From the NCBI RefSeq assembly GCF_009729075.1, contig NZ_VTGY01000033.1, positions 62,001 through 126,000 of the forward strand: a DNA stretch of 64,000 bases, read 5' to 3'. Position 1 is the first letter of the stretch; each line of letters opens with the position of its first letter. The position numbers and the translations under genes were made by a program. Below are positions 9,125 to 17,612 of this stretch, one piece after another. This DNA is from Mycolicibacterium sp. CBMA 226 (GTDB lineage: Bacteria; Actinomycetota; Actinomycetes; Mycobacteriales; Mycobacteriaceae). The notes beneath the pieces were generated by a model. It had not been told where the DNA came from, ran no database searches, and saw only the letters and a program-made list of their open reading frames with translations.

Positions 9125-9598
9125 CTAATCGAGCGAGACCACCAGCGCCGTCGCAATCGCCGCCAGACCCTCGCCCCGCCCGGTGAGCCCGAGCCCGTCC
9201 GTGGTGGTCGCCGAAACCGAGACAGGAGCATCCAGAAGCGCCGACAGCACCTGCTGCGCCTCTTCCCGCCGGGGCGCGATTTTCGGACGGTTGCCGATCA
9301 CTTGGACGGCCGCATTGCCGACCCGGAAACCGGCAGCGGTCAGCAGCGTGGAGACATGCCTGAGCATGTCTGTACCGGTGACGCCGCGCCATTCGGGACG
9401 GTCGGTGCCGAAGACACTGCCCAGGTCACCGAGGCCGGCAGCACTCAACAGGGCATCACAGAGTGCGTGCGCGGCGACGTCGCCGTCGGAATGCCCGGCA
9501 CAGCCGTCAGCATCGTCGAACGACAGGCACAGCAGCCAACACGGCCGCCCCGCCTCGATGGGATGTACGTCGGTACCGAGACCGATACGGAAGTTCAC
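9125..9598 (-). CDS. ispF: 2-C-methyl-D-erythritol 2,4-cyclodiphosphate synthase
   Basis: 157 residues, full length. It carries the metal-binding DVHPIE near the N-terminus and the conserved HSDGDVAAHALCDALL. It makes the cyclic diphosphate of the MEP isoprenoid pathway. It starts at a GTG (9598). In M. tuberculosis ispD lies directly upstream, overlapping or abutting ispF; here only 20 bp separate ispF from carD, so ispD is absent from this locus. Confidence 0.95.
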   Translation of the reverse strand: MNFRIGLGTDVHPIEAGRPCWLLCLSFDDADGCAGHSDGDVAAHALCDALLSAAGLGDLGSVFGTDRPEWRGVTGTDMLRHVSTLLTAAGFRVGNAAVQVIGNRPKIAPRREEAQQVLSALLDAPVSVSATTTDGLGLTGRGEGLAAIATALVVSLD

Positions 9599-9618
9599 TG
9601 CTCCGTTGGAGATGGCGT

Positions 9619-10107
9619 TCAGGACGCCGCGGCGAGAACCTCGTCCAGGATGGTGGCGGCCTTCGCGTCGTCGGTGTTCTCGGCCAGAGCCAGCTCACCG
9701 ACCAGGATCTGACGAGCCTTGGCCAGCATGCGCTTCTCGCCGGCGGACAGACCCCGCTCCTGGTCGCGACGCCACAGGTCACGGACGACCTCGGCGACCT
9801 TGTTCACATCACCAGAGGCCAGCTTCTCCAGGTTCGCCTTGTACCGGCGGGACCAGTTGGTCGGCTCCTCGGTGTGCGGGGCACGCAGCACCTGGAAAAC
9901 CTTGTCGAGGCCTTCCTGACCCACCACGTCGCGAACACCGACGTATTCAGCGTTTTCTGCGGGTACTCGAACGGTCAGATCGCCCTGCGCAACCTTGAGG
10001 ACGAGATATTCCTTCTGCTCGCCTTTGATGGTCCGGGTTTCAATCGCCTCGATCAATGCTGCACCGTGGTGTGGGTAAACGACGGTGTCTCCGACCTTGA
10101 AAATCAT
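9619..10107 (-). CDS. carD: CarD, essential RNA polymerase-binding transcription factor
   Basis: 162 residues, full length for mycobacterial CarD. The N-terminal RNA polymerase interaction domain begins MIFKVGDTVVYPHHGAA. The C-terminal DNA-binding helical domain contains the conserved tryptophan in TNWSRRYK, which wedges into the promoter bubble upstream of -10. CarD stabilises open complexes at rRNA and other promoters. The ATG at 10107 has a purine-rich site (GAAAGGGG) upstream; a longer frame upstream lacks similarity. ispF follows after 20 bp in the same direction, so the two are probably co-transcribed. Confidence 0.97.
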   Translation of the reverse strand: MIFKVGDTVVYPHHGAALIEAIETRTIKGEQKEYLVLKVAQGDLTVRVPAENAEYVGVRDVVGQEGLDKVFQVLRAPHTEEPTNWSRRYKANLEKLASGDVNKVAEVVRDLWRRDQERGLSAGEKRMLAKARQILVGELALAENTDDAKAATILDEVLAAAS

Positions 10108-10468
10108 CAGATTCGGGCCCCTTTCACATAGCAATGTTAGCACGGGCGTCAGACACCTGCGGATCAACAATGCAGGTCAGGGGCCATACAGATGCGTGAA
10201 AGGGGTTGACAGCGCGGCGTTTACGTGCAGTGGCGGGGGCCACAATGCGGCCGGATCACGCCCGAATTGCGCCCGATTCACGTCCCATTCACCGGGCATT
10301 CGCGGCTGGGAAGACGCCCGAACCGGGCCGATGGCGGGCCTCCGCTACCGCCGACGAGTGCCACCTACTACTCTGCATAGTCGAACGCCGGACCCGTCCG
10401 GGGAGCACAGCAGGACATACCCGAGGCCGTCACGCGCACCGCCGCTGGCGCCCAAGCAGGAGGCTTGA
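10108..10468. promoter_or_regulatory. carD/lpqE divergent promoter region (361 bp, no gene)
   Basis: No convincing gene lies here. On the minus strand TAACAT (10139-10134) fits a TANNNT -10 box for carD, giving a 5' leader of about 20 nt that contains the GAAAGGGG ribosome-binding site. On the plus strand AGGAGG at 10458-10463 is the lpqE ribosome-binding site. A TTGACA at 10206-10211 has no good -10 partner. The reading frame 10206-10472 has no recognisable protein character. Promoter positions are inferred by eye. Confidence 0.45.
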
Positions 10469-11068
10469 GTGAACCGCATGAAATCGCGCACTTCTGCCGT
10501 CACGCTGGCCGCCTTCGGGCTGGCCACCGCGGTGACGCTCACCGGTTGCAGCAGCGGCCAGGTCTCGCAAAGCGCGAACCAGCTGCCTGCGGTGAACGGC
10601 ACCGCCACTACCATCGGCAACGAGAAAGCCGGTGTGGAACTGCGCAATGTGTACCTGCGCGCCCCGCAGACCCGCGACTTCGTCAAGCCCGGCAGCATGG
10701 TCGAGCTGCTGTTCGTCGCGACCAACAAGTCGCCCGACAATGCCGACAAGCTGGTCGGCATCAACTCGGACGCCGGTGAGGTGCTGATCAACGGCGGCAC
10801 CACGGTGCCCGCCGGCGGCGTGCTGCTGGTCGGCACCCCGGACGGCCAGAAGCAGACCCTGCCGCGGTCCGAGGACGCCACGAGCTCCATCGCCATGGTG
10901 GCGCTGACCAAGCCCGTCAGCAACGGCCTGAACTACAACTTCACGTTCAAGTTCCAGAACGCCGGCGAGAAGACCATCTCCGTCCCGATCTCCGCCGGTG
11001 ACGCCCCGCGTCGCGAGGCCGGCGAAGCCGCTGCGGCCCCGGCCGGCGGCGCCGAGGAACATCACTAG
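10469..11068 (+). CDS. lpqE: Lipoprotein LpqE
   Basis: 199 residues with a short basic n-region, a hydrophobic core and the lipobox LTGC (cysteine at about residue 27), so it should be lipidated and anchored outside the membrane. The rest resembles a copper-chaperone-like beta domain seen in LpqE (Rv3584), but the metal-binding residues are not evident and function is unknown. The C-terminal tail is rich in Ala and Glu and ends EEHH. The GTG at 10469 is chosen because AGGAGG lies 5 nt before it; the ATG at 10478 would leave a 14-nt gap. Confidence 0.87.
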   Translation: MNRMKSRTSAVTLAAFGLATAVTLTGCSSGQVSQSANQLPAVNGTATTIGNEKAGVELRNVYLRAPQTRDFVKPGSMVELLFVATNKSPDNADKLVGINSDAGEVLINGGTTVPAGGVLLVGTPDGQKQTLPRSEDATSSIAMVALTKPVSNGLNYNFTFKFQNAGEKTISVPISAGDAPRREAGEAAAAPAGGAEEHH

Positions 11069-11112
11069 GCCACTCTCCGCTGCGCCTGCCGGATTCTGTC
11101 GGTGCCGACGAC

Positions 11113-11118
11113 TACCGT
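11113..11118 (+). promoter_or_regulatory. Candidate leaderless -10 box for radA
   Basis: TACCGT fits TANNNT and lies 6 nt before the radA ATG. No ribosome-binding site is visible, consistent with a leaderless message. Inference from position only. Confidence 0.4.
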
Positions 11119-11124
11119 CGCGGC

Positions 11125-12519
11125 ATGGCCAGAACCGGTTCGAAAGTACGTTCGCAGTTTCGCTGCTCGGAGTGCCAGCACACCACGGCGAAATGGGTGG
11201 GTCGCTGCCCGGACTGCGGCACCTGGGGCACGGTCAACGAGGTCGCGGTTCTGAGCTCTCTGAGCCCCGCGACACATCGCGCTGTCGCGCCGGCGTCTCC
11301 GGCGGTGCCGATAAGCTCCATCGATCCGGGCACCACCAGGCATTTCCACACCGGGATCAGTGAACTGGACCGCGTGCTGGGCGGCGGTGTGGTGCCTGGT
11401 TCCGTGACACTGCTGGCCGGCGATCCCGGCGTCGGCAAGTCGACGCTGCTGCTCGAGGTCGCACACCGTTGGGCCATGTCGGGGCGCCGTGCGCTCTACC
11501 TGTCCGGCGAGGAGTCCGCGGGCCAGATCCGGTTGCGCGCCGAACGCACCGGTTGCACGCACGACGATGTCTATCTGGCGGCCGAATCCGATCTGCAGAC
11601 CGCGCTCGGTCACATCGAAGCAGTCCAGCCCACCTTGGTGGTGGTGGATTCGGTGCAGACCATGTCGACCGCCGAGGCCGACGGCGTCACCGGCGGCGTG
11701 ACGCAGGTCCGCGCCGTCACCACGGCACTCACCATGACGGCCAAGACAACCGGCATCGCGATGGTCCTCGTCGGCCACGTCACCAAGGACGGCGCCATCG
11801 CCGGGCCGCGGTCGCTGGAGCACCTCGTGGACGTGGTGCTGCACTTCGAGGGCGACCGCGCGTCGGCACTGCGCATGGTCCGCGGCGTGAAGAACCGCTT
11901 CGGTGCGGCAGACGAGGTCGGCTGTTTCATGTTGCACGACAACGGAATCGAATGCGTCGCCGACCCGTCGGGGCTCTTCCTCGATCAGCGGCCGGCCCCG
12001 GTGTCCGGCACTGCGGTGACGGTCAGCCTGGACGGGAAGCGGCCGCTCATCGGCGAGGTGCAGGCGCTGATCGGCTCGCCGTCGGCCGGGTCACCGCGCC
12101 GCGCGGTCAGCGGTATCGACTCGGCCCGCGCGGCCATGATCACCGCGGTCCTGGAGAAGCGGGCGCGCCTGCCCGTCGGCACCAACGACATCTACCTGTC
12201 CACGGTGGGCGGCATGCGGTTGACCGATCCGTCCTCGGATCTGGCGGTCGCACTGGCCATCGCGTCGGCGTATACCGACCTGCCGCTGCCGGCCACCGCG
12301 ATCGCCATCGGCGAGGTCGGTCTCGCGGGTGATCTACGGCGGGTCACCGGCATGGATCGCCGGCTCGCCGAGGCCGCCCGACTCGGTTTCACCACCGCGG
12401 TGGTGCCGACCGGAATCGAGTCGCCACCGCGGGGTCTGCGGGTGCTGCCGGCCGACAACATCACCGCGGCGTTGCGGGTGTTACGCAAGATCACAGAGAA
12501 TGTGGACCGGACCGGGTAG
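11125..12519 (+). CDS. radA: DNA repair protein RadA
   Basis: 464 residues. It has a four-cysteine zinc finger (CSECQ...CPDCG, residues about 14-31), a RecA-like ATPase with Walker A GDPGVGKST, the RadA-specific KNRFG motif, and a C-terminal Lon-like domain (GGMRLTDPSSDLAVALAIAS). RadA is a RecA-like helicase that processes recombination intermediates. disA follows after 33 bp in the same direction; RadA is known in mycobacteria and Bacillus to interact with DisA, so co-expression fits. Confidence 0.95.
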   Translation: MARTGSKVRSQFRCSECQHTTAKWVGRCPDCGTWGTVNEVAVLSSLSPATHRAVAPASPAVPISSIDPGTTRHFHTGISELDRVLGGGVVPGSVTLLAGDPGVGKSTLLLEVAHRWAMSGRRALYLSGEESAGQIRLRAERTGCTHDDVYLAAESDLQTALGHIEAVQPTLVVVDSVQTMSTAEADGVTGGVTQVRAVTTALTMTAKTTGIAMVLVGHVTKDGAIAGPRSLEHLVDVVLHFEGDRASALRMVRGVKNRFGAADEVGCFMLHDNGIECVADPSGLFLDQRPAPVSGTAVTVSLDGKRPLIGEVQALIGSPSAGSPRRAVSGIDSARAAMITAVLEKRARLPVGTNDIYLSTVGGMRLTDPSSDLAVALAIASAYTDLPLPATAIAIGEVGLAGDLRRVTGMDRRLAEAARLGFTTAVVPTGIESPPRGLRVLPADNITAALRVLRKITENVDRTG

Positions 12520-12552
12520 AGCCCGGCCGGAATACCACCGAGGAGTGCACCG

Positions 12553-13674
12553 ATGTCGGTGAAAGCGGGAACCCGGGCCGGGCGCGGCAACGTGGTGCAT
12601 CTGACCCGACCGACGCTGCGCGAGACGTTGGGCAAGCTGGCGCCCGGCACCCCGCTGCGGGACGGCCTCGAGCGCATCCTGCGCGGCCGCACCGGCGGCC
12701 TGATCGTGCTCGGCTACGACGACAGCGTCGAGGCCATCTGCGACGGCGGCTTCCCGCTCGACGTCCGGTTCGCCCCGACCCGGCTGCGGGAGCTGTCGAA
12801 GATGGACGGCGCCGTGGTGCTCTCCAGCGACCTCACCCGCATCCTGCGGGCCAACGTTCAGTTGGTGCCCGACCCGTCGATCCCGACTGACGAATCCGGC
12901 ACCCGGCACCGCTCCGCCGAGCGCGCGGCCATCCAGACCGGTTTCCCGGTCGTGTCCGTCAGCCACTCGATGAGCATCGTGACCGTGTACGTGGCCGGGG
13001 AGCGGCATGTCGTACCGGAATCGGCGACCATTCTGTCCCGCGCGAACCAGACGATCGCCACGCTGGAGCGCTACAAGTTCCGGCTCGACGAGGTCAGCAA
13101 GCAGCTGTCGATGGCCGAGATCGAGGACTTCGTGACACTGCGCGATGTGATGACCGTCGTGCAGCGCATGGAGATGGTCCGCCGGATCAGCCTGGAGATC
13201 GACGCCGACGTCGTCGAGCTCGGTACCGACGGGCGTCAGCTCAAGCTGCAGCTCGACGAACTGGTGGGCGACAACGATGCGGCCCGCGAGCTGATCGTCC
13301 GCGACTACCACGCCAACCCCGACCCGCCGACCGCCGACCAGGTGACCGCGACGCTCGAGGAGCTGGACGCGCTGAGCGACAACGAGCTGCTCGACTTCAC
13401 CACGTTGGCAAGGGTTTTCGGCTACCCCTCGACGCCCGAGGCGCAGGATTCGGCGATGAGCTCGCGCGGCTACCGGGCCATGGCGGGCATCCCGCGTCTG
13501 CAGTTCGCGCACGTCGACCTGTTGGTGCGGTCGTTCGGATCGCTGCAGGGCCTGCTGGCCGCGAGCGCCGATGATCTGCAGTCGGTGGAAGGCATCGGGT
13601 CCATGTGGGCCCGCCACATCCGCGAGGGTTTGTCGCTACTCGCCGAGTCGACGATCGCCGACCGGCTGGCCTGA
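12553..13674 (+). CDS. disA: DNA integrity scanning protein, diadenylate cyclase DisA
   Basis: 373 residues. The N-terminal DAC domain contains the catalytic motifs DGAVVL (near residue 80) and RHRSAER (near 118), which make c-di-AMP from two ATP. A central helical spine and a C-terminal helix-hairpin-helix domain (SVEGIGSMWARHIREGL) bind branched DNA. A GAGGAG ribosome-binding site sits upstream of the ATG. It follows radA and ends 2 bp before the convergent membrane protein gene. Confidence 0.96.
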   Translation: MSVKAGTRAGRGNVVHLTRPTLRETLGKLAPGTPLRDGLERILRGRTGGLIVLGYDDSVEAICDGGFPLDVRFAPTRLRELSKMDGAVVLSSDLTRILRANVQLVPDPSIPTDESGTRHRSAERAAIQTGFPVVSVSHSMSIVTVYVAGERHVVPESATILSRANQTIATLERYKFRLDEVSKQLSMAEIEDFVTLRDVMTVVQRMEMVRRISLEIDADVVELGTDGRQLKLQLDELVGDNDAARELIVRDYHANPDPPTADQVTATLEELDALSDNELLDFTTLARVFGYPSTPEAQDSAMSSRGYRAMAGIPRLQFAHVDLLVRSFGSLQGLLAASADDLQSVEGIGSMWARHIREGLSLLAESTIADRLA

Positions 13675-13676
13675 GA

Positions 13677-14477
13677 TCAGTTGGCCGGGCCGGGCAGCGT
13701 CGGCTCGCCGGGCGCGGGGGCGGCCGGCGCCGGTGGCGGTGCCTCGCCCGCCGGCGGTGCACCCGGGCCGGGCTGCTGAGCCTCGGACAGCACGAACGGC
13801 ACCGGGGCCGATCGCAGGTTGCCCAGCTGAACGACCAGATTGTACATGCCGGGCCCGATGGCCTGACGCGGCAGTGGGCAGTTGGGCGCCGAGCCCATGC
13901 CGGTCCACGTCACCTCGGTGGTCACCTGCTCGCCGGGTTTGAACGCGCGGACCAGGGTCTCGTTCGACGGCGCGCAGTCCAGGTTGGACCACAGCCGGTT
14001 GTTGTCGAGTGAGTAGACGTAGGCGGCCAGCACGGCGGCGCCGACGTCACGCTTGCACTCGACCAGACCGATGTTGGTGACCACCATCGTGAACTTCGGC
14101 TGATCACCGATCACGTAGGTCGGTTGGTTGGTGACGCCCTTGGCCGCGAGCGTGCTGTCCGGGCAGTCGTCGCCCGCCTTGAGCACGGGCGGCGGCGTGA
14201 CCGCGGTGGTTGGGGTCGGCGTCGGGGCTGGTGCCGCGTTCGGCGGCGGCGCGATCGGGCTCTTGACCCCCGGCGTCTCGCCGGGCAGCGGCGTCGCGGA
14301 CGTCGACGTCTTCGCGGTCGGCTGGGTCTGTTTGGAATCGCCCGTGCTGTTGCTGAAGACGACGACCCCGATGATCACGACGAGGAGCAGGACGACTGCG
14401 CCGACGCCGATGGCCAGCATGCGCCGTCGCCAATAGATCTGGGATGGCAGCGGGCCATGCGGTTCTAGATCCGGCAC
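13677..14477 (-). CDS. Single-pass membrane protein, Rv3587c-like
   Basis: 266 residues. A short cytosolic end with an RRR stretch is followed by one membrane segment (about 20-41), a Pro/Thr-rich linker (about 50-95) and a folded extracytoplasmic domain with paired cysteines (DDCPDS, ECKRD, DCAPS, NCPLP). The C-terminal 40 residues are Pro/Ala/Gly rich. It matches the position and design of Rv3587c, a conserved mycobacterial membrane protein of unknown function. It starts at a GTG. It is oriented as canB and shares no operon gap with disA. Confidence 0.82.
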   Translation of the reverse strand: MPDLEPHGPLPSQIYWRRRMLAIGVGAVVLLLVVIIGVVVFSNSTGDSKQTQPTAKTSTSATPLPGETPGVKSPIAPPPNAAPAPTPTPTTAVTPPPVLKAGDDCPDSTLAAKGVTNQPTYVIGDQPKFTMVVTNIGLVECKRDVGAAVLAAYVYSLDNNRLWSNLDCAPSNETLVRAFKPGEQVTTEVTWTGMGSAPNCPLPRQAIGPGMYNLVVQLGNLRSAPVPFVLSEAQQPGPGAPPAGEAPPPAPAAPAPGEPTLPGPAN

Positions 14478-14537
14478 ATTGTCACGGTAAGGGCACGAAA
14501 CGCGGTGCGCTCTGACCTGGTGCGGCGTGTCGCATGT

Positions 14538-14567
14538 GAACTGGGGTGGTATTCACCACCCCAGTTC
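14538..14567 (-). terminator. Rho-independent-like terminator after canB
   Basis: A 13-bp perfect stem (14538-14550 with 14555-14567, arm GAACTGGGGTGGT) with a 4-nt loop lies 17 bp after the canB stop. No U tract follows, as is usual in mycobacteria. Confidence 0.7.
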
Positions 14568-14583
14568 CTCTGCCCGTTCGCCA

Positions 14584-15201
14584 CTACTCGCCGATGTCTC
14601 CCACGTGGTCGCGCTTGGTCACACGCCCCTCGGCGAGGTGGTAGGTCGCACCGACGATCGCGACCTTGCCCGACTGCAGCCGCTCGGCGATGACGCTGGA
14701 CCGGGTGCTCAGCAACCGCACGGTCTCGTTGACATGCTTGGCCTCAAGCTCGTCGACCTCGCTGAGTCCCTCGCGCCGGCCGACGAGGATCGACGGGGTG
14801 ACCCGCTCGACGATGTCGCGCACGTATCCGCCCGGTACCGCGCCGTCGTCCAGCGCCGTGATGGTGGCCTGGACCGCGCCACAGCTGTCGTGGCCGAGCA
14901 CGACGATCAGCGGGACTTCGAGGACCGCGACGGCGTATTCGATCGAACCGATCACCGCGGAGTCGAGGACGTGGCCGGCGGTGCGCACCACGAACATGTC
15001 GCCGAGGCCCTGATCGAAGATGATCTCGGCGGCGACGCGGCTGTCGGCACATCCGAACAGCACGGCGGTCGGCTTCTGGCCACCTGCCAACTGCGTCCGA
15101 CGCTCGATGCTCTGGCTGGGATGCGCTGGTTCACCGGCAACGAATCGCTCGTTACCCTCTCTCAGTGCTTTCCACGCGTTTATCGGGTTCGAGTTGGGCA
15201 T
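14584..15201 (-). CDS. canB: Beta-carbonic anhydrase
   Basis: 205 residues, matching Rv3588c. Zinc ligands and the catalytic dyad appear as FGCADSRVAAE (Cys, Asp, Arg) and LGHDSCGAV (His, Cys). It interconverts CO2 and bicarbonate in the cytosol. The start MPNSNPINAWK at 15201 matches the known N-terminus; an ATG three codons earlier (15210) is possible. mutY is divergent 37 bp away. Confidence 0.94.
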   Translation of the reverse strand: MPNSNPINAWKALREGNERFVAGEPAHPSQSIERRTQLAGGQKPTAVLFGCADSRVAAEIIFDQGLGDMFVVRTAGHVLDSAVIGSIEYAVAVLEVPLIVVLGHDSCGAVQATITALDDGAVPGGYVRDIVERVTPSILVGRREGLSEVDELEAKHVNETVRLLSTRSSVIAERLQSGKVAIVGATYHLAEGRVTKRDHVGDIGE

Positions 15202-15238
15202 GCCGCCCATTGTGCCCTGCACGCATAGTGGATGCGCA

Positions 15239-16126
15239 ATGAGTTCAGGGCAAATTCTCATACCCGCCGACGAGCTACTGGGCTGGTACCGCACCGCGCA
15301 ACGCGACCTGCCGTGGCGCGCCCCGGATGTCACCGCGTGGCAAATTCTGGTCAGCGAGTTCATGTTGCAGCAGACCCCGGTGTCGCGCGTCGAACCGATC
15401 TGGCGGGACTGGATCGCCCGCTGGCCCACACCGTCCGCGACCGCCGCGGCCGGCGCAGCCGACGTGCTGCGCGCATGGGGCAAGTTGGGCTACCCGCGCC
15501 GCGCCAAGCGGCTACACGAATGCGCCGAGGTCATCGCCGCCGAGCACGACGACGAAGTCCCCCGCGACGTGGAGACCCTGCTGACCCTGCCGGGCATCGG
15601 CGCCTATACCGCACGGGCCGTCGCAAGTTTCGCCTATCAGCAGGACGTCCCCGTCGTCGATACCAATGTCCGCCGGGTGGTCGCACGCGTGGTGCGCGGC
15701 GTGGCCGACACCCCGGCGCGCGCTCGCGACCTCGACGACGTCGCCGCGCTCCTGCCCAAAGATGGCACCGCACATGTGTTTTCGGCGGCACTGATGGAAC
15801 TCGGCGCAATCGTCTGCACCGCCCGGGCACCGAAATGCGGGATATGCCCGTTGACCACGTGCGCCTGGCGGAGCGCCGGCCATCCGGAGATGGACACACC
15901 GACGCGTCCCGTACAGAAGTACGCCGGCACCGACCGTCAGGTCCGCGGCAGGCTGCTGGATGTGTTGCGCGGCAGCGCAACTCCGGTGACGCGGGCGCAA
16001 TTGGATGTGGCGTGGCTCACCGACACCGCGCAACGCGACCGGGCGTTGGACTCACTGCTGGTCGACGGCCTGGTCGAGCAGACCGCCGATGACCGGTACG
16101 CGCTGGCCGGTGAGGGCGAGCGCTAA
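15239..16126 (+). CDS. mutY: A/G-specific adenine glycosylase
   Basis: 295 residues, slightly shorter than typical because the 8-oxoG-recognising C-terminal part is small. Motifs are EFMLQQTPVSRV, the helix-hairpin-helix LPGIGAYTARA followed by the catalytic aspartate in VVDTNVRRV, and the 4Fe-4S ligands CTARAPKCGICPLTTC. The last cysteine spacing is four residues where the classical MutY pattern has five. It removes adenine opposite 8-oxoguanine. The ATG at 15239 lacks a ribosome-binding site; CATAGT at 15224-15229, 9 nt before it, may be a leaderless -10. Confidence 0.93.
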   Translation: MSSGQILIPADELLGWYRTAQRDLPWRAPDVTAWQILVSEFMLQQTPVSRVEPIWRDWIARWPTPSATAAAGAADVLRAWGKLGYPRRAKRLHECAEVIAAEHDDEVPRDVETLLTLPGIGAYTARAVASFAYQQDVPVVDTNVRRVVARVVRGVADTPARARDLDDVAALLPKDGTAHVFSAALMELGAIVCTARAPKCGICPLTTCAWRSAGHPEMDTPTRPVQKYAGTDRQVRGRLLDVLRGSATPVTRAQLDVAWLTDTAQRDRALDSLLVDGLVEQTADDRYALAGEGER

Positions 16127-16138
16127 AACCCCGTTTCG

Positions 16139-16184
16139 ATGAGAACGGCATGAAAACGCGTGCTTTCCAATGAGAACGGCATGA
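16139..16184. repeat. Two 15-bp direct repeats 31 bp apart upstream of a secreted protein gene
   Basis: ATGAGAACGGCATGA occurs exactly at 16139-16153 and 16170-16184, 31 bp apart start to start (about three helical turns). A degenerate third copy (AGAACGG, 3-nt insert, then CATGA) spans 16214-16228 and takes in the start codon of the next gene. Spacing in whole turns suggests cooperative binding of a regulator on one DNA face; this is inference. Confidence 0.6.
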
Positions 16185-16224
16185 GTTGTTACCACACGCC
16201 GCGATCTGCGGATAGAACGGAAGC

Positions 16225-16569
16225 ATGACCGCATACCGAATTTCAGGTGAACAGAACGTTAACGCTTGTCGTCGCGGCCTCGTCATCGCAGGAGCCGCTG
16301 CAGCAGCAATCGCCGCCGCGTCCCTCGCCCCGGCCACGGCCTCCGCACTACCGACCGGCGGCGGCTCGGCCGTCGACACCATCCACGAGCTGCAGTCCCG
16401 CGGCTATCACGTCCAGGTCAACACCAGCACCTCCGGTCCGCTGTCCGCGTGTTCGGTGACCGACGTGCACGGGCTGTCCGGCTCCAACGTCGACGGCCGG
16501 GGCCAGCGCATCAACTCCGGCCAGTTCGACACCGTGTACGTAAACGTGCAGTGCAGGCCCCAGGGCTAG
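16225..16569 (+). CDS. Small secreted protein, unknown function
   Basis: 114 residues. A basic n-region (CRRG) and an alanine-rich hydrophobic core end in a likely signal peptidase site near ASA-LP (about residue 42). The mature part of about 72 residues has two cysteines (LSACSV and VQCRPQG) that could form a disulfide. I do not recognise the family beyond small mycobacterial exported proteins. Direct repeats precede it. The stop overlaps the convergent regulator's stop by 4 bp (CTAG). An in-frame later start would shorten the n-region. Confidence 0.72.
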   Translation: MTAYRISGEQNVNACRRGLVIAGAAAAAIAAASLAPATASALPTGGGSAVDTIHELQSRGYHVQVNTSTSGPLSACSVTDVHGLSGSNVDGRGQRINSGQFDTVYVNVQCRPQG

Positions 16570-17540
16570 TCAACCGGTTGCGGCGCAACCAGATTGGGAC
16601 AGGCGAAGCGCCGCCGGTAATCGGACGGATTGACGCCGACAACGCGCCGGAAATGGTGCCGCAGCAGGGTTGCGGTACCAAATCCGGCCTTGTCGGCCAC
16701 TCGGTCGACATCGAGATCCGTCTCCTCCAGCAGCCTGCGCGCGTAGAGCACGCGCTGGTCGGTGACCCACTGCATCGGGGTCCGGCCGGTCTCCTCGACA
16801 AAGCGCCGCGCGAATGTCCGGCCGGACATGCTGGCCCGTTTGGCCAGGCTGTCCACCGTGTGCGGGTGGCGCAGATTCGTCAGAATCCAATCCAGATGCG
16901 GTGCAAAGCCTTCCGAGCATCGTACCGGGATCGGCTGCTCGATGAACTGCCGCTGACCGCCGTCCCGCTGCGGCGGCACCACCATGCGGCGAGCGATCTT
17001 GTTGGTGATCTCGCTGCCCAGTTCGCGCCGCACCAGATGCAGGCACGCGTCGATGCCCGCGGCCGTCCCCGCGCTCGTGATGAGATTCCCATCGTCGACG
17101 AAGAGCACATTGCGATCGACCCGCGCCGTCGGAAAGCGCCGCGCCAGCTTGTCGGCGTGCATCCAGTGGGTCGTGCACGCCCGCCCGTCGAGTAGGCCGG
17201 CCGCACCCGCGACGAAGGCACCGGAGCAGATCGTCAGGACGATCGAGCCGGAGTCGAAAGCGTTCCGGATGGCGTCCAGCGCCTCCTGTGGATAGTCAGG
17301 ACCCGCCACTGCCGGGATCGCCACGAGGTCGGCCCCCAGCAGTTGGTCGATGTCGTGATCGGGAACCAGCGAGGCACCGACCGAGGTCCGCACCGGCCGC
17401 CCGGCCTCCGGTCCGCACACCTTGAACTCGAAATTCGGCACACCGTCTCCGGATCGGTCGATGCCGAACACTTCACACACCACTCCGAACTCGAATGGTG
17501 CGACCCCGTCCATCACCAGGACCGAGACACTCTTGATCAT
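16566..17540 (-). CDS. GlxA-type transcriptional regulator (DJ-1/PfpI + AraC domains)
   Basis: 324 residues. Residues about 1-190 form a DJ-1/PfpI class I amidotransferase-like sensor with the nucleophile elbow TICSGAFVAGAAGLLDGR. Residues about 215-315 form the AraC helix-turn-helix pair (VDSLAKRASMSGRTFARRF and VDRVADKAGFGTATLLRHHF). Family members sense small molecules such as nicotinamide-like or betaine-like ligands and regulate neighbouring genes. The divergent neighbour is the small membrane protein at 17613, a possible target. The ligand is unknown. Confidence 0.87.
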   Translation of the reverse strand: MIKSVSVLVMDGVAPFEFGVVCEVFGIDRSGDGVPNFEFKVCGPEAGRPVRTSVGASLVPDHDIDQLLGADLVAIPAVAGPDYPQEALDAIRNAFDSGSIVLTICSGAFVAGAAGLLDGRACTTHWMHADKLARRFPTARVDRNVLFVDDGNLITSAGTAAGIDACLHLVRRELGSEITNKIARRMVVPPQRDGGQRQFIEQPIPVRCSEGFAPHLDWILTNLRHPHTVDSLAKRASMSGRTFARRFVEETGRTPMQWVTDQRVLYARRLLEETDLDVDRVADKAGFGTATLLRHHFRRVVGVNPSDYRRRFACPNLVAPQPVD

Positions 17541-17612
17541 GGCAGTATTTTATCGATTACCGTCCGAACTGCCACTGTTTATTCGGTTGCCTCCGGTTCG
17601 AGAATTGTCGGC

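Noticed and set aside
9599..9618. Possible frameshifted ispD between ispF and carD
   Set aside because: Only 20 bp exist there, so there is no room for a remnant.
10206..10211. TTGACA -35 box
   Set aside because: No TANNNT-like -10 at 16-19 bp downstream; chance match.
10206..10472. 88-codon plus-strand frame in the carD-lpqE intergenic region
   Set aside because: Arg-rich, no ribosome-binding site and covers the lpqE promoter; not supported as a gene.
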